This document shows positions 26,322 to 35,859 of a stretch of DNA of 64,000 nt, in pieces. The position numbers and the translations under genes were made by a program. Each line of letters opens with the position of its first letter. The first letter of the stretch is position 1. Under the pieces are notes generated by a model, which saw only the letters and a program-made list of their open reading frames with translations, did no database searches and was not told where the DNA came from. This stretch comes from Nocardia sp. NBC_01730 (GTDB lineage Bacteria; Actinomycetota; Actinomycetes; Mycobacteriales; Mycobacteriaceae): assembly GCF_035920445.1 (NCBI RefSeq), contig NZ_CP109162.1, forward strand, positions 8,184,001-8,248,000, written 5' to 3'.

Positions 26322-27413
26322 ATCTTACTCGATACTCCTCCACGAGAACTGGAGTCTCGCTTTCGGCAGGTGCCGGACGGTCTCGCCGATGTGGCCTTTC
26401 AGGCCAGGCATGCGCGATGCTGTCCGAGGCGGAATTCTGGGAAACCTGTTCGCGGGAATTTCCGCATCGATGGTGTCTTGTGTCGGGAACGGCGACTGAA
26501 TCTTGAACTTACGATGTTTCGACCCTTGCAGTCCGCAATTGCGGATTATATTACACAGGCATATTGAGTGCGTCAATCCCCTAGGTCGAGTCGTCATTTA
26601 TAATACCGACCGGTTGTCATCGGCACGCCGCGGATTCCGTATTCCGCGAGCAATCGATGATGAATTCAGATTGCGGTCCGAAGAGCGAACCCGACCGCGT
26701 GGTCTCAACTTCGTAACCGCTGTACCCAGAGGAGACCGCCCCAACGACAAACGTGCAATTACCTACTCGGCCTTTGGTTTGATGATCTGCTAGTGAGCGG
26801 TACCCGTTTACGAGACCAACCCGGAATTGGAGCCATCTGTGGATGACAGCCGAGCTCGCCGGCGATCTGCGCGGTGGACTTTCCATCCCAACTGGCTGTG
26901 ATCATCCGCGCCCGCCGGGTCCAATCTCCAGGCGCATTCCGAGCCGCTGCAATCTTACGAATCTTTCGCTCCTCCAATGCATCCCGCGCCGGACGCGCAA
27001 TCAATACCTTCGGCAGAACCCACCTCGATTACACCCGAACCACCAAGACCAGCAACAAGGTACATGATCTTTGAGGAACGCAGCATTAGAGCGGAGAGGT
27101 TTACGTCATGACCCGGTACGACTTCGGAGCCCGCGTGGTGGCCGAACAGTGCTGCCATCACCGGATTCCGCAACGCCTCCTGCTGAGCCAGGGAAAGCCT
27201 GCGCATGTCCATCCGAAGATCATCGCTCACACCCGAAATATCAAGCAGCGTAACCGATTCGTTTCATGTCAATACGAGGAACCAAGCTCAAGAATATGTA
27301 AAAGGGTGCAGAAAACTGGCTTGGTTGTCGACTTTCCACCTGCCCATGCAGTTGAATCTTCACTGTTCGACCCAATCGGGGTTGTCCAATAACCAGCAGA
27401 GGAGCAAAACTTC
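26322..27413. other. AT-rich island boundary with decayed mobile DNA
   Basis: Nearly 1.1 kb between the six-gene operon and the small secreted-protein gene, noticeably richer in A and T than the rest of the window, for example 26500-26600. It contains the presumed promoter of the minus-strand operon next to 26321 and a broken IS630-type transposase (26767-27004). The rest shows no gene I can support. Composition and remnant content suggest acquired DNA. Confidence 0.65.
26767..27004 (-). pseudogene. IS630-family transposase remnant, frameshifted
   Basis: From 27004 the minus strand encodes RDALEERKIRKIAAARNAP, then RRARMITASWDGKSTAQIAG and ELGCHP, the N-terminal helix-turn-helix of IS630-type transposases. 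At the next conserved segment (W-L-x-R-F ... GL ... L-A-D) the match moves to another frame: HRWLQFRVGLVNGYRSLADH (to about 26767). So the gene carries a frameshift near 26840 and lacks the whole catalytic DDE part. A TAA stop lies just upstream of the first frame. It is a dead transposase fragment. No terminal repeats were found. Confidence 0.7.
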
Positions 27414-27644
27414 ATGCACACCAAGATGCGTCGGCATCAGATCCTATTTCGATCGGTAGCGGCGACAATGGCTGCGGGGGCGCTGATGCTCAGTGCATCC
27501 GGAACGGCCAGCGCTGCGACCGAAATGTTCATCTACAAGGACCAATGCCTCGCTAAACAGAAGGCGCTCCAGGACAGTGGGTGGGCGGTAATCACCAAGT
27601 ACTGCTACAAAGGCCAATTTTGGATGCTCGAGTGGCGGGAATAG
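27414..27644 (+). CDS. Small secreted protein, unknown function
   Basis: 76 residues with a textbook Sec signal peptide: basic start (MHTKMRRHQ), hydrophobic core (VAATMAAGALML) and cleavage after ASGTASA. The mature peptide is about 40 residues with two cysteines (DQC and KYC) that could form one disulphide, and ends in aromatic WMLEWRE. GGAG lies nine bases before the ATG. Actinobacteria secrete many such short cysteine-containing peptides with unknown roles. It stands alone at the island's edge, facing the AraC-type gene convergently. Confidence 0.78.
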   Translation: MHTKMRRHQILFRSVAATMAAGALMLSASGTASAATEMFIYKDQCLAKQKALQDSGWAVITKYCYKGQFWMLEWRE

Positions 27645-27804
27645 CCTGACCGTCTTCGAGTCCGGGCCGGTTCCCGCTGGTAGAACGAAGATCTACTTCC
27701 GGTTGAGCTTCATTCGATCGTGCGGATCTGGGGATGAGGCGAATCCGGAGATCTCGATGCGTACCTCGGGACCGGCGAGGACGTGCAGAGCGACTTTCAG
27801 GTCG

Positions 27805-28812
27805 TCATCGACGTGTCGGGTGAGTGCGGCCGCTTCCCAGGGCTCCGGCGTTGTCGGTTGTTACTAGCCGTGCCCCCCGGAAGCTGGCGCGGTGGGCGGC
27901 CGGGCTGGTTCCGAGGATGCGGTGGAAGTGGTGGCGCAGGCTCACCGCCGTCCCGAATCCGGCTTCGGTGGCGATGTGTTCGATGGTGTCGCTGGTGGAT
28001 TCGAGTAGCAGCCGCGCGCGGTCGGCGCGCTGCAACAGCAGCCACTGCTGTGGACTGCTGCCGGTGCGGTCCCGGAAGCGGCGGGTGAAGGTGCGCCGCG
28101 ACATGAGCGCGACCCGTGCCAAGCCATCGAGGTCGATCGGGTCGCCGAGGTGTGTTCGCGCCCAGACCATCGCGCGTTCGATCGGGTCGTCGTCGGCGGC
28201 ATCGGGTACCGCCACCGGAATGTACTGCGCCTGTGAGCCGCTGCGGTGCGGGGCGGTGACCATCGCTCTGGCGAGCTCGGTGGCCTCGCGGCTGCCCAGG
28301 TCCCCGCGCACCAGGTGCAGGCAGCAGTCGAGGGCAGCGGCCACGCCCGCGGACGTAACGATGTCGCCGAGGTCCGACCACAACGTGTCGGCGCGGACCC
28401 GGACCGCTGGGTAGGCGCGGGCCAGTTGGGCGGCCGTTGCCCAGTGTGTGGTCACTTCGCGTCCGTCGGCCAGCCCACTGGCCGCCACTGCCCACGAGCC
28501 GAGGCAGAGGCCGACGATCCTGGCGCCGCCCGCGTGTGCGTCGTGCAGGGCGGTCCGCAGATCCTCCGACAGCGGCATGTCACACTCCCAGCTCGGGATC
28601 ACGACCGTATCGGCGCAGGCAACGGTTTCGAGCCCGTGCCGGACGTCGATGTCGAAACCGGCTGGGGTGCACAGGCTTCCGGGCTGTTCGGCGCAGACAT
28701 CCACCCGGTACGGTGCCGGACCGCCGACCCCCACCCGGCCGAAGACCAGGGTCGGGACGGACAGGTGGAACGGGCTGATCCCGTCGAAGGCGACGACGGC
28801 CACAGTACGCAT
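27805..28812 (-). CDS. GlxA-type AraC-family regulator with DJ-1/PfpI domain
   Basis: 335 residues. The N-terminal ~170 form a DJ-1/PfpI-like sensing domain (VVAFDGISPFHLSVPTLVFG; the nucleophile-elbow equivalent is IVGLCLGSWAVAASG with a cysteine). The C-terminus is an AraC double helix-turn-helix: LARVALMSRRTFTRRFRDRT and IEHIATEAGFGTAVSLRHHF, followed by the typical G-T-S-P-x-x-H/Y-R ending. Such regulators often control catabolic genes. It diverges from the MBL hydrolase at 28953; the shared 140-base gap could hold its operator. Confidence 0.93.
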   Translation of the reverse strand: MRTVAVVAFDGISPFHLSVPTLVFGRVGVGGPAPYRVDVCAEQPGSLCTPAGFDIDVRHGLETVACADTVVIPSWECDMPLSEDLRTALHDAHAGGARIVGLCLGSWAVAASGLADGREVTTHWATAAQLARAYPAVRVRADTLWSDLGDIVTSAGVAAALDCCLHLVRGDLGSREATELARAMVTAPHRSGSQAQYIPVAVPDAADDDPIERAMVWARTHLGDPIDLDGLARVALMSRRTFTRRFRDRTGSSPQQWLLLQRADRARLLLESTSDTIEHIATEAGFGTAVSLRHHFHRILGTSPAAHRASFRGARLVTTDNAGALGSGRTHPTRR

Positions 28813-28883
28813 GGCCCGATTTTAGCGATCGTGGGCTCACGGGCCACTGTTGACGTTGCCGCGGCCAGGACACGATCGACGGC

Positions 28884-28957
28884 ATGACCGAGCGAAGCAT
28901 CAACACAGCGCGCGATGCGCATGACGGAGCCGAGCGCCGGCGAGGCGCAGTCATGAG
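28884..28957 (+). repeat. Short start-site repeat element, copy 1
   Basis: The segment from ATGACCGAGCGAAGCATCAA through GAGCCGAGCGCCGGCGAGGC to TCATGAGC is closely similar to two tandem units at 37114-37274. Its last ATG is the start of the MBL-fold gene. In this copy the unit is 69 bases and stays in frame with the gene, so an automatic start call would add 23 false residues. Confidence 0.75.
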
Positions 28958-29726
28958 CGACACGATCGAACGCGCCACCCTCGAAGTTCTGCACGTCGGC
29001 GGACCGACCCTCGGGTTCCACTACGCGGGCCGCACCTGGTTGACCGACCCAACCTTCGACGAGCCTGGCGACTACCCGGGCCCCGTCACGCTGCACAAAC
29101 TCACCGGCCCCGCGGTACTGCCGGAGCAGACCGGCCCGGTGGACATCGTGTTGCTCTCGCACGACGAGCACGCCGACAACCTGGACAACTCCGGTCGCGC
29201 ATTTCTGACCACGGTGCCGATCGTGCTGTCCACGCCCGGCGCGGCGACCCGGATCCAAGGGGTGCGCGGACTGGAGAACTGGGAGACCGTGACGGTGCAC
29301 GGGGTACGCGTGACCGGCGTGCCCGCGCTGCACGGCCCGGAGGGGTGCGAGCCGTTCAGCGGGATCGTCACCGGTTTCGTCCTGCAAGCCGACCGGGAGC
29401 CGACGGTATACGTCTCGGGTGACAATGCCTCCGTCGACGTGGTGGCGCGGATCGTCGAGCGAATCGGCCGGATCGACATCGCAGTTCTCAACGTGGGCGC
29501 CGCCAATGTCGGTCGGTTCGGAGACGCCGACGCCACTCTGAACGCCCGCACCGCCTTGCTGGCCGCCGAACTGCTCGGCGACGCCATGATCATCCCGGTA
29601 CACGGCGAGGGCTGGGCCCACTTCAGCGAGACGCTCGACCACCTCGCCCGCGTCTTCCGCTACGCGGACCGCGCCGGCCAGCTGCACATCCCACCCTTGG
29701 GCAAGGAGGCCGCCCTCGGCTGGTGA
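28953..29726 (+). CDS. MBL-fold metal-dependent hydrolase
   Basis: 257 residues from the ATG at 28953, chosen because the 23 codons before it are a repeat element shared with other loci. Metallo-beta-lactamase fold signs: N-terminal VLHVGGPTLGF strand, metal loop LLSHDEHADNLDNS, a later ALHGPEG histidine, YVSGDNAS and the C-terminal PVHGEGWAHFSE. The metal loop reads H-D-E-H-A-D-N rather than the canonical H-x-H-x-D-H, a variant found in a subgroup of these hydrolases, so metal content may differ. Substrate unknown. It diverges from the GlxA-type regulator, which may control it. Confidence 0.87.
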   Translation: MSDTIERATLEVLHVGGPTLGFHYAGRTWLTDPTFDEPGDYPGPVTLHKLTGPAVLPEQTGPVDIVLLSHDEHADNLDNSGRAFLTTVPIVLSTPGAATRIQGVRGLENWETVTVHGVRVTGVPALHGPEGCEPFSGIVTGFVLQADREPTVYVSGDNASVDVVARIVERIGRIDIAVLNVGAANVGRFGDADATLNARTALLAAELLGDAMIIPVHGEGWAHFSETLDHLARVFRYADRAGQLHIPPLGKEAALGW

Positions 29727-29855
29727 GCACGCCGCGGTACACCATCTGCTCGCTCAGGTGGGCAAAGTGGCGCGACGGAGATGGCCGGGTGCTCGTCGTG
29801 CGCGATCGGCGCGTCGGTCGTGGCGCCTGCTCGGTGACGGGGCCACGATGGCGGT

Positions 29856-30971
29856 ATGAGGATCGGAGTCCCACGAGAGGTCAAGGAGCAAGAGTTCCGG
29901 GTAGCCCTGACCCCGGCGGGCGCCGGGGAACTGGCCGGGCACGGACATGAGGTAGTGGTGCAGGCAGGCGCGGGCGCCGGATCGGGCTTCGGCGACGCGG
30001 ACTACACCGCGGCGGGAGCACGGCTGGTCGCGGGCGCCGACCAGGTCTGGTGGGAGGCCGACCTGGTATTGAAGGTGAAGGAGCCGATCGCCGAAGAGTA
30101 TCCGCGCATGCGGCGCGGCCAGGTGCTGTTCACCTTCCTGCACTTGGCCGCCTCGCGCGAGTGCACCGACGCCGTCCTGCGCTCCGGGATCACAGCCATC
30201 GCCTACGAAACGGTGTCGGCCGCCGACCGTTCGCTGCCGCTACTCGCCCCGATGAGCGAGATCGCGGGCAAGCTCGGCGCCCAAATCGGCGCGTATCACC
30301 TGATGGCCCCGCTCGGCGGCGCGGGACTGCTGCTCGGCGGCGTCCCCGGCGTGCGCCCGGCCGAGGTGGTCGTGCTCGGCGGCGGCGTCGCGGGGTCGAA
30401 CGCGGCCGCCGTCGCCGTGGGCATGGGCGCCCACGTCAGCGTCCTCGACACCAACCTGCGCCGGCTGCGTGAACTCGACGCTCGGTTCGCAGGCCGGGTC
30501 ACCACCGTCGCGTCGAACACGGCGGAAATCCGGCGCTCGGTGGTGGCCGCCGACCTCGTCATCGGCTCGGTGCCGGTCCCGGGCGCCAAGGCGCCGAAAC
30601 TGGTCTCCGACGAACTCGTCGCGGGCATGCGTTCCGGCTCGGTGCTCGTCGACATCGCTATCGACCAGGGTGGCTGCTTCGCCGCCTCGCACCCGACGAC
30701 GCACGCGGATCCCACCTTCCGCGTGGCGGATTCGCTGTTCTACTGCGTCGCGAATATGCCCGGCGCCGTCCCGCACACCTCGACGGTCGCGCTCACCAAC
30801 GCCACGTTGCCGTACGTCCGCGCGATCGCCGAGCTCGGTTGGAAGGACGCCTGCTCCACGCATTCCGAGCTGGCCCACGGACTCACCGCGCACGCGGGCG
30901 GGCTGGTGTCGGTCGAAGTCGCCGCCGCACATGGGTATACGGCGCCGCGACCGGTGGGCATCGCGGGCTGA
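29856..30971 (+). CDS. ald: Alanine dehydrogenase
   Basis: 371 residues, the usual length. It reversibly deaminates L-alanine to pyruvate and ammonium with NAD. Visible: N-terminal [20 protein letters not shown], the active-site lysine region LVLKVKEP, the NAD Rossmann motif [22 protein letters not shown], and the C-terminal [13 protein letters not shown]. It stands alone on the plus strand after the MBL gene. The short gap before it shows no strong regulatory signal. Confidence 0.96.
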   Translation: MRIGVPREVKEQEFRVALTPAGAGELAGHGHEVVVQAGAGAGSGFGDADYTAAGARLVAGADQVWWEADLVLKVKEPIAEEYPRMRRGQVLFTFLHLAASRECTDAVLRSGITAIAYETVSAADRSLPLLAPMSEIAGKLGAQIGAYHLMAPLGGAGLLLGGVPGVRPAEVVVLGGGVAGSNAAAVAVGMGAHVSVLDTNLRRLRELDARFAGRVTTVASNTAEIRRSVVAADLVIGSVPVPGAKAPKLVSDELVAGMRSGSVLVDIAIDQGGCFAASHPTTHADPTFRVADSLFYCVANMPGAVPHTSTVALTNATLPYVRAIAELGWKDACSTHSELAHGLTAHAGGLVSVEVAAAHGYTAPRPVGIAG

Positions 30972-31013
30972 TCTCGCGATCTCGTGGGCCGGGCGAGTGC
31001 TGATGACACGCGG

Positions 31014-31976
31014 CTACGCGTTGCCGGTCCGGCCCTCGCCCAGGTACCAGTCGGGCTGACCGCTGGTGGGCAGGTCGTGGAGCTTGTCCGGGTTGCGGAC
31101 CACGTCGATCGCGACGATGCGGCCCTCGTCGACGGTGAAGGAGAAGACACCGGTGTGCGTGCCGTCGAAGATCAGGAGACCCGGCCGGCCGTTGACCAGC
31201 ACCGCGCGGCCCCAGGCGCCCGCCGTGGACGGGGCGTGATACCAGCCGAGCAGCAGCTTGGCCACCAGTTCGGCGCCGTGCGCGGGCTTCCGGATCGCGG
31301 GCACCTTGCCGCCGCCGTCGGCGGTGAGGCTGACGTTGGTGTCGAGCACGCCGAGCAGGGCACTCAAGTCGCCGGAACGCCAGGCGAGCGCGAAGGCCGA
31401 CACCACCTTCTCCTGCTCGTCGGGCGACGCGGGGAAGCGCGGGGTGCCGTCTTCGACGTGCTTGCGAGCACGGGAGGCGAGCTGGCGGACAGCGGCCGGG
31501 GTGCGGCCGACCACCTCGGCGACCTCGGGGCCGCTCATACCGAACACGTCCTGCAGCACGAAGGCCGTGCGTTCGGCAGGGGACAGTGATTCGAGGACGA
31601 CGAGCAAGGCTGTGGTGACCCGCTCGTCCTGGGTGATCCGATCGGCCGGGTCGTCCCAGCTCGTCACCTCGGGCTCGGGCAGCCATTCGCCCACGTACTG
31701 TTCCCTGCGCACGCGGGCCGAGCCCAGGTGGTCGAGCGCGAGCCGTCCGGTCACCGTGGACAGCCACGCGCGCAGGTTGTCGATCTCGCCCGCGGTGCCC
31801 GCCTCGTGCTGGCGCTGCAACCGCAGCCACGCCTCCTGCACCACGTCGTCGGCGTCGGTGAGGCTACCCAGCGTGCTGTAGGCGAGCCTGCGCAGATAAG
31901 GCCGGTGTTCCTCGAACCGATGGGCCAGCTCGGTCTGGTCGAGGGGCTCCGGGGAGGAGGACTGTTCGGAAGTCAC
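31014..31976 (-). CDS. sigJ: ECF41/SigJ-like sigma factor with SnoaL-type tail
   Basis: About 320 residues from a GTG at 31976; a GTG at 32027 in the same frame is the alternative. Sigma region 2 (LRRLAYSTLGSLTDADDVVQ, EAWLRLQ) and region 4 (PAERTAFVLQDVFGMSGPEV ... LASRARKHV) are clear. The ~120-residue C-terminal SnoaL-like domain carries the ECF41 hallmarks: the WLPEP linker motif, the DGGGK loop and the NPDKL motif. In this group the tail itself controls sigma activity instead of a separate anti-sigma factor, and none is seen nearby. The gene is divergent from cobD. Targets unknown. Confidence 0.9.
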   Translation of the reverse strand: MTSEQSSSPEPLDQTELAHRFEEHRPYLRRLAYSTLGSLTDADDVVQEAWLRLQRQHEAGTAGEIDNLRAWLSTVTGRLALDHLGSARVRREQYVGEWLPEPEVTSWDDPADRITQDERVTTALLVVLESLSPAERTAFVLQDVFGMSGPEVAEVVGRTPAAVRQLASRARKHVEDGTPRFPASPDEQEKVVSAFALAWRSGDLSALLGVLDTNVSLTADGGGKVPAIRKPAHGAELVAKLLLGWYHAPSTAGAWGRAVLVNGRPGLLIFDGTHTGVFSFTVDEGRIVAIDVVRNPDKLHDLPTSGQPDWYLGEGRTGNA

Positions 31977-32125
31977 TACTGTTCTTTCGCCGTCGGGCCC
32001 CCACGGGCGAGTGTATGAATGCGTCACCAGGTCGATGACGCTGGGGCCGCAAGTGTGACGTCCACCCGGCGGTGACGCCCCGGCCGGGCGCTCCCACCGT
32101 CGGACCCACCCGATAGCCTCGCCAG

Positions 32126-33043
32126 GTGCAGAAGGGGACCTCCACCGCAGTCGGGCTGCTGCTCGGATTCGCGCTCGACCGGGTGTTCGGCGATCCCCGG
32201 CGAGGGCATCCGGTGGCGGGGTTCGGCTCGGCGGCCGGGGCGCTGGAGTCGGTGACCTATGCCGACCGGCGCGTGGCGGGGCTGGTGCACGAGGTGCTCG
32301 CGGTCGGTTCGGTTGTCGGGTTCGGTGTGGTGGCGCGGCGGGGCGGGGTAGCCGCGACCGCGGTCGCGACCTGGACCGTCCTCGGCGGGCGCAGCCTGGC
32401 GCGCACCGGTCGTGCGATGGCCGACCGGCTGGCCGGCGGCGATCTGGACGGTGCTCGTGCGCTGCTGCCCGCGCTGTGCGGTCGCGACCCGGATGTGCTC
32501 GACGCGAACGGGCTTGCGCGCGCCGCCCTGGAGTCCATCGCCGAGAACACCTCCGACGCGGCCGTCGCTCCGGTGGTCTGGGGCGCCGTGGCGGGCGTGC
32601 CCGGTTTGCTGGGGTATCGCGCGATCAACACGCTCGACGCGATGGTCGGCTACCGCAACGAGCGCTACCTGCGCTTCGGCTGGGCTGCCGCGCGTGCCGA
32701 CGACGTGGCGAATCTGATCCCGGCCCGCTTTACCGGGCTGCTCACGGCCGCGCTCGCGCCCCTTGTCGGCGGACGCCCCACCGCGGCGCTGCGCGCTTGG
32801 CGCCGCGACGCCGCGGGGCATCCCAGCCCCAATGCCGGGGTAGTCGAAGCGTCGATGGCGGGCGCGCTCGGCGTCCGGTTGGGTGGCCGCACGCAGTATC
32901 CGCACGGCGTCGAGCAGCGCCCGCTGCTCGGAGACGGCCCCGCACCCACCGTCGACGATCTGCGCCGTGCGGTCCGGCTCTCCGAAGCCGTGCAACTCGC
33001 CGCCGCCCTGCTCGCCGCCGCTGTCGCCGCCGTCGAGCGCTGA
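32126..33043 (+). CDS. cobD: Adenosylcobinamide-phosphate synthase CobD/CbiB
   Basis: 305-residue membrane protein that attaches aminopropanol (or its phosphate) to adenosylcobyric acid in B12 synthesis. Family motifs: GFALDRVFGDPRRGHPVAGF near the N-terminus, ESIAENTSDAAVAPVVWG and INTLDAMVGYRNERYLRFGW in the middle, HPSPNAGVVEASMAGALGV near the end. Several hydrophobic segments are present. GTG start at 32126. In M. tuberculosis the orthologue Rv2236c lies beside SURF1 and ptpA as here. No cobalamin riboswitch is seen in the 98 bases upstream. The 233-base gap after it (33044-33276) shows no gene. Confidence 0.95.
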   Translation: MQKGTSTAVGLLLGFALDRVFGDPRRGHPVAGFGSAAGALESVTYADRRVAGLVHEVLAVGSVVGFGVVARRGGVAATAVATWTVLGGRSLARTGRAMADRLAGGDLDGARALLPALCGRDPDVLDANGLARAALESIAENTSDAAVAPVVWGAVAGVPGLLGYRAINTLDAMVGYRNERYLRFGWAAARADDVANLIPARFTGLLTAALAPLVGGRPTAALRAWRRDAAGHPSPNAGVVEASMAGALGVRLGGRTQYPHGVEQRPLLGDGPAPTVDDLRRAVRLSEAVQLAAALLAAAVAAVER

Positions 33044-33276
33044 TCCGCTTCGCGCGTCCAGGTGGTCCTGGCTGGGCCGGCGCTCGCCACAGCGGCGGCT
33101 CTTCGGCGTCGAGCATCGCTCCTGAGGTGCTGCCCGATCCGGCCGATCGGCGGCACCAGCGTCCTTCAGATCGGCCGTGTGGGTCGGAAGCGGCGCGGTA
33201 ACGAACCGAATCGCTGGTCGGATTCTGGTCTTCCGCACGTCGCAGGAGGCGGCGACGTGGTCGTGCGCAGTATTGA

Positions 33277-34185
33277 TCAGCCGCGGCCGTAGCGGTCGGC
33301 CAGGCGGGCCTCGGCGGTCGGTGCGGCGGATTCGGTCGGCGTTGCCTGGGTTGCCTCGGCCGAGCCTGCCTCGGCGGAAGTCGTCACGGCGCGAGTTGTC
33401 CTGGCATGAGTTGTTGTGGCGGCGCCCTTTTCCTTCCGCCGCTCCCGGATCTCGGCGTACACGAAGTAGCCGAGCCCCAGCGGCGCCATGATGCCGAAGG
33501 CCAGCCATTGCAGGCCGTAGGACAGATAAGGGCCCGCGTCGAGCTGCGGGAGTGGGGTGGGTGTGAACACGCCCGGCTGGTTCTCGCTCAGCTGCAGGTA
33601 GCCGCCGCGTTCGCCGGTCGGGATGGCGGTGACGGGCTTTCCGAGGACCGTCGACTCCTGGGCGGTGTCGATGGAGTACACCTGGCGGTAGCCGTCCTGG
33701 ACGCTCGGGTCCTTGCCGGGCGTGACGCCTTCGGACATGCGGATCCGCGCTTCGATGCGCTGTGGCCCAGTGGGCGGTTCGGGGATCCGCGGTGGGCGGG
33801 ACCCGTCCACCGCGGCGACGAGCCCGCGATCGACGAGCAGCACGCGCCCGTCGTCCAGCCGGAACGTCGCGAGCACCGCGTAACCGGGCGCACCGTCGAG
33901 GTGGCGCAGCCGCACCAGCACCGTGGAGTCGGGCTGGTAATCGCCGGAGGCGGTGACGCGGCGCCATTCGGTGTGCGAGTCAGCGGCCGTGTCGCCGAAC
34001 ACCGTTGTGACGTCCACCGGGTCGGCTCGCACCGAATCGGCGATCAGCTGATTGCGATGCGAGGTGGCCGTGTTCTTGCCGAGCTGCCACGGCGCGAGCA
34101 CGGTGAAGCACAGGTAGGCGAACGCGGCGACCAGCACCGCCAGGATCAGCCAGCTGGGGCGCAATAGAAAGGTGAGCCTGCGCAT
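33277..34185 (-). CDS. SURF1-family cytochrome oxidase biogenesis protein
   Basis: 302 residues. SURF1 proteins help assemble cytochrome c oxidase, probably through haem a delivery. The SURF1 layout is present: an N-terminal membrane helix (WLILAVLVAAFAYLCFTVLA) followed by PWQLGKN, a periplasmic-side domain with RVLLVDRGLVAAVDGS, and a C-terminal helix (GLQWLAFGIMAPLGLGYFVY). The ATG at 34185 shares its A with the TGA of the phosphatase gene (TGATG), so the two are coupled. A Thr/Ala/Glu-rich tail of about 50 residues follows. Orthologue of Rv2235 by position. Confidence 0.9.
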   Translation of the reverse strand: MRRLTFLLRPSWLILAVLVAAFAYLCFTVLAPWQLGKNTATSHRNQLIADSVRADPVDVTTVFGDTAADSHTEWRRVTASGDYQPDSTVLVRLRHLDGAPGYAVLATFRLDDGRVLLVDRGLVAAVDGSRPPRIPEPPTGPQRIEARIRMSEGVTPGKDPSVQDGYRQVYSIDTAQESTVLGKPVTAIPTGERGGYLQLSENQPGVFTPTPLPQLDAGPYLSYGLQWLAFGIMAPLGLGYFVYAEIRERRKEKGAATTTHARTTRAVTTSAEAGSAEATQATPTESAAPTAEARLADRYGRG

Positions 34186-34709
34186 CAGGATCGTCCGTCG
34201 AGGAGGGGGCTCCGGTCGGGCGACTCGGCGGTCGTGCGCAGCTCGGCGCGCACCCAGTCGAGCAGGCCGGGGACGGCCGCTTCGATCTGGTCGCGGACGA
34301 GATCGAAGTCGGTGGCGCTGCCGTAGTAGGGGTCGGCCACGTCCTGGTCGTCGGCGTCGGGGTCGAAGGTGCGCAGCAGCCGCAGCCGCTCCCGTGATAC
34401 GCCGAGGCGGGCCAGTTCTCGCTGGTGCGAGCTGTCCAGCGCGACCACCAGATCGGCGTCGCGGTGTGCGGCGCCGAATGCGGCGGCGACATGACCGGTC
34501 GGATAGCCGTACTTGCGCAGCGTCGCGTCGGTCCGCGGGTCGGCGTCGTCGCCGACGTGCCACGACCCGGTGCCAGCGCTGCTCACCCGCACCCGGTCGG
34601 CCAGTCCGGACCGGTACAGATGCGCTGCGAAGATTTTTTCCGCCATCGGAGAACGGCAGATGTTGCCGGTACAGACGAACGACACGTGCAGCTGACCCAC
34701 GACTGCCAT
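34185..34709 (-). CDS. ptpA: Low-molecular-weight protein tyrosine phosphatase
   Basis: 174 residues. The phosphatase loop CTGNICRSPMAE fits C-x5-R-S, and the general acid Asp is in DVADPYYG. These enzymes dephosphorylate phosphotyrosine; the M. tuberculosis orthologue Rv2234 (PtpA) acts on host proteins, but whether that applies here is unknown. The start at 34709 gives the normal length; the frame runs upstream to 35036, but that is antisense to cobC. Coupled to SURF1 by a one-base overlap. It diverges from cobC with only 44 bases between starts. Confidence 0.93.
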   Translation of the reverse strand: MAVVGQLHVSFVCTGNICRSPMAEKIFAAHLYRSGLADRVRVSSAGTGSWHVGDDADPRTDATLRKYGYPTGHVAAAFGAAHRDADLVVALDSSHQRELARLGVSRERLRLLRTFDPDADDQDVADPYYGSATDFDLVRDQIEAAVPGLLDWVRAELRTTAESPDRSPLLDGRS

Positions 34710-34753
34710 TCTGGCCGGTCTCGCGCCGGGACCGCCACGTAGGGTGTCGTCTC

Positions 34754-35794
34754 GTGCCCGAGGACAGTGTCGATCGCGCGAAACTGCGCCACCACGGCGA
34801 CGTGGACGCACGTCCGGGCATGCTCGATTTCGCGGTGAACGTCCAGGGCGCGGCGCCGCCGGAGTGGCTGCGGCAGCGCTTGGCCGCCCGGCTCGGAGCG
34901 CTCGGCCGCTATCCGAGCGCCGAGGACGCGGACGCCGCGCGCCGCGCGGTCGCGGCGAGGCACCGCCGTGCTCCCGGCGAGGTGCTGCTGCTCGCGGGCG
35001 CCGCGGAGGGTTTCGCGATGCTGCCCCGCCTCGCACCGCGGCTGGCCGCCGTGCTGCATCCGTCGTTCACCGAGCCGGAACTCGCGCTGCGCGACGCGGG
35101 CGTTCCCGTGACCAGGGTGCTGCTGCCACCGCCCTACCTGCTCGATTCCGCCTCGGTGCCCGTCGAGGCAGATCTGGTGGTGCTCGGCAACCCGACCAAC
35201 CCGACCTCCGTGTTGCACCCGGCTGACGCCGTTCGCGCGCTGCGCAGGCCGGGCCGCACCCTTGTGGTCGACGAAGCGTTCGCGGACGCTGTGGCGGGCG
35301 AACCCGAATCGCTCGCCGCGGACGCGGCGCCCGACCTCCTTGTGCTGCGCAGCCTCACCAAGACCTGGGCGCTCGCGGGTCTGCGCTGCGGCTATTTTCT
35401 CGGCGATCCCGCGCTTCTCGCTCGGCTCGAGCGCGGGCGAGCCCACTGGCCGCTCGGCACGCTGCAGCTGGAGGCGATCACCGCCACCGCCGACGAGGCG
35501 GCGGTCATCGAGGCCGAGCGGCGCGCCGAGGCCGTCGCCGCGGCACGCGCCGCGATGATCGAGCGGCTGACCGAACTCGGCGTGCATGTGCACACCCCCG
35601 CCGAGGGCCCGTTCCTGCTGCTGCACGTCGCGGACGGCGCACTGCTGCGCAAGCATCTGGCAGACCGGGGGATCGCGGTTCGCCGGGCCGACACGTTCCC
35701 CGGTCTCGGCCCGAATCATCTGAGGGTCGCGGTCCGAGACGGACCGGAGGTGGATCGGCTGGTCGCCGCAATCCGGTCAACAGGTATGCGATGA
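34754..35794 (+). CDS. cobC: CobC-like PLP aminotransferase (threonine-phosphate decarboxylase type)
   Basis: 346 residues, PLP fold type I. The lysine that binds PLP is in [15 protein letters not shown]; substrate and cofactor residues lie in [26 protein letters not shown] and [11 protein letters not shown]. By family and by synteny with Rv2231c it is the CobC/CobD-type enzyme supplying aminopropanol phosphate for the B12 nucleotide loop, working next to cobD in the pathway; a histidinol-phosphate-like role cannot be excluded. GTG 34754 is used because the frame upstream is antisense to ptpA. Its TGA overlaps the ATG of a degenerate start-site repeat before the Nif3 gene. Confidence 0.88.
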   Translation: MPEDSVDRAKLRHHGDVDARPGMLDFAVNVQGAAPPEWLRQRLAARLGALGRYPSAEDADAARRAVAARHRRAPGEVLLLAGAAEGFAMLPRLAPRLAAVLHPSFTEPELALRDAGVPVTRVLLPPPYLLDSASVPVEADLVVLGNPTNPTSVLHPADAVRALRRPGRTLVVDEAFADAVAGEPESLAADAAPDLLVLRSLTKTWALAGLRCGYFLGDPALLARLERGRAHWPLGTLQLEAITATADEAAVIEAERRAEAVAAARAAMIERLTELGVHVHTPAEGPFLLLHVADGALLRKHLADRGIAVRRADTFPGLGPNHLRVAVRDGPEVDRLVAAIRSTGMR

Positions 35795-35859
35795 CCGAAG
35801 GGCGAAGCCGAACGAAACAGAATGTGGGAGTGCATGACCGAAGCGAAGAAAGGTGGACG

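Noticed and set aside
26955..27230. Minus-strand 91-codon frame starting MSDDLRMDMRRLS
   Set aside because: The first half looks protein-like, but it overlaps the transposase remnant in another frame, has a weak ribosome site and no family; left out for lack of support.
27108..27392. Plus-strand 94-codon frame upstream of the secreted peptide
   Set aside because: No family, odd composition and sits in the decayed AT-rich stretch; not credible as a gene.
32028..32125. Cobalamin riboswitch before cobD
   Set aside because: The gap is only 98 bases and shows no B12-box-like sequence.
32024..33967. 647-codon minus-strand open frame across cobD and SURF1
   Set aside because: Covers the opposite strand of cobD and a different frame of SURF1; Arg/Pro-rich shadow.
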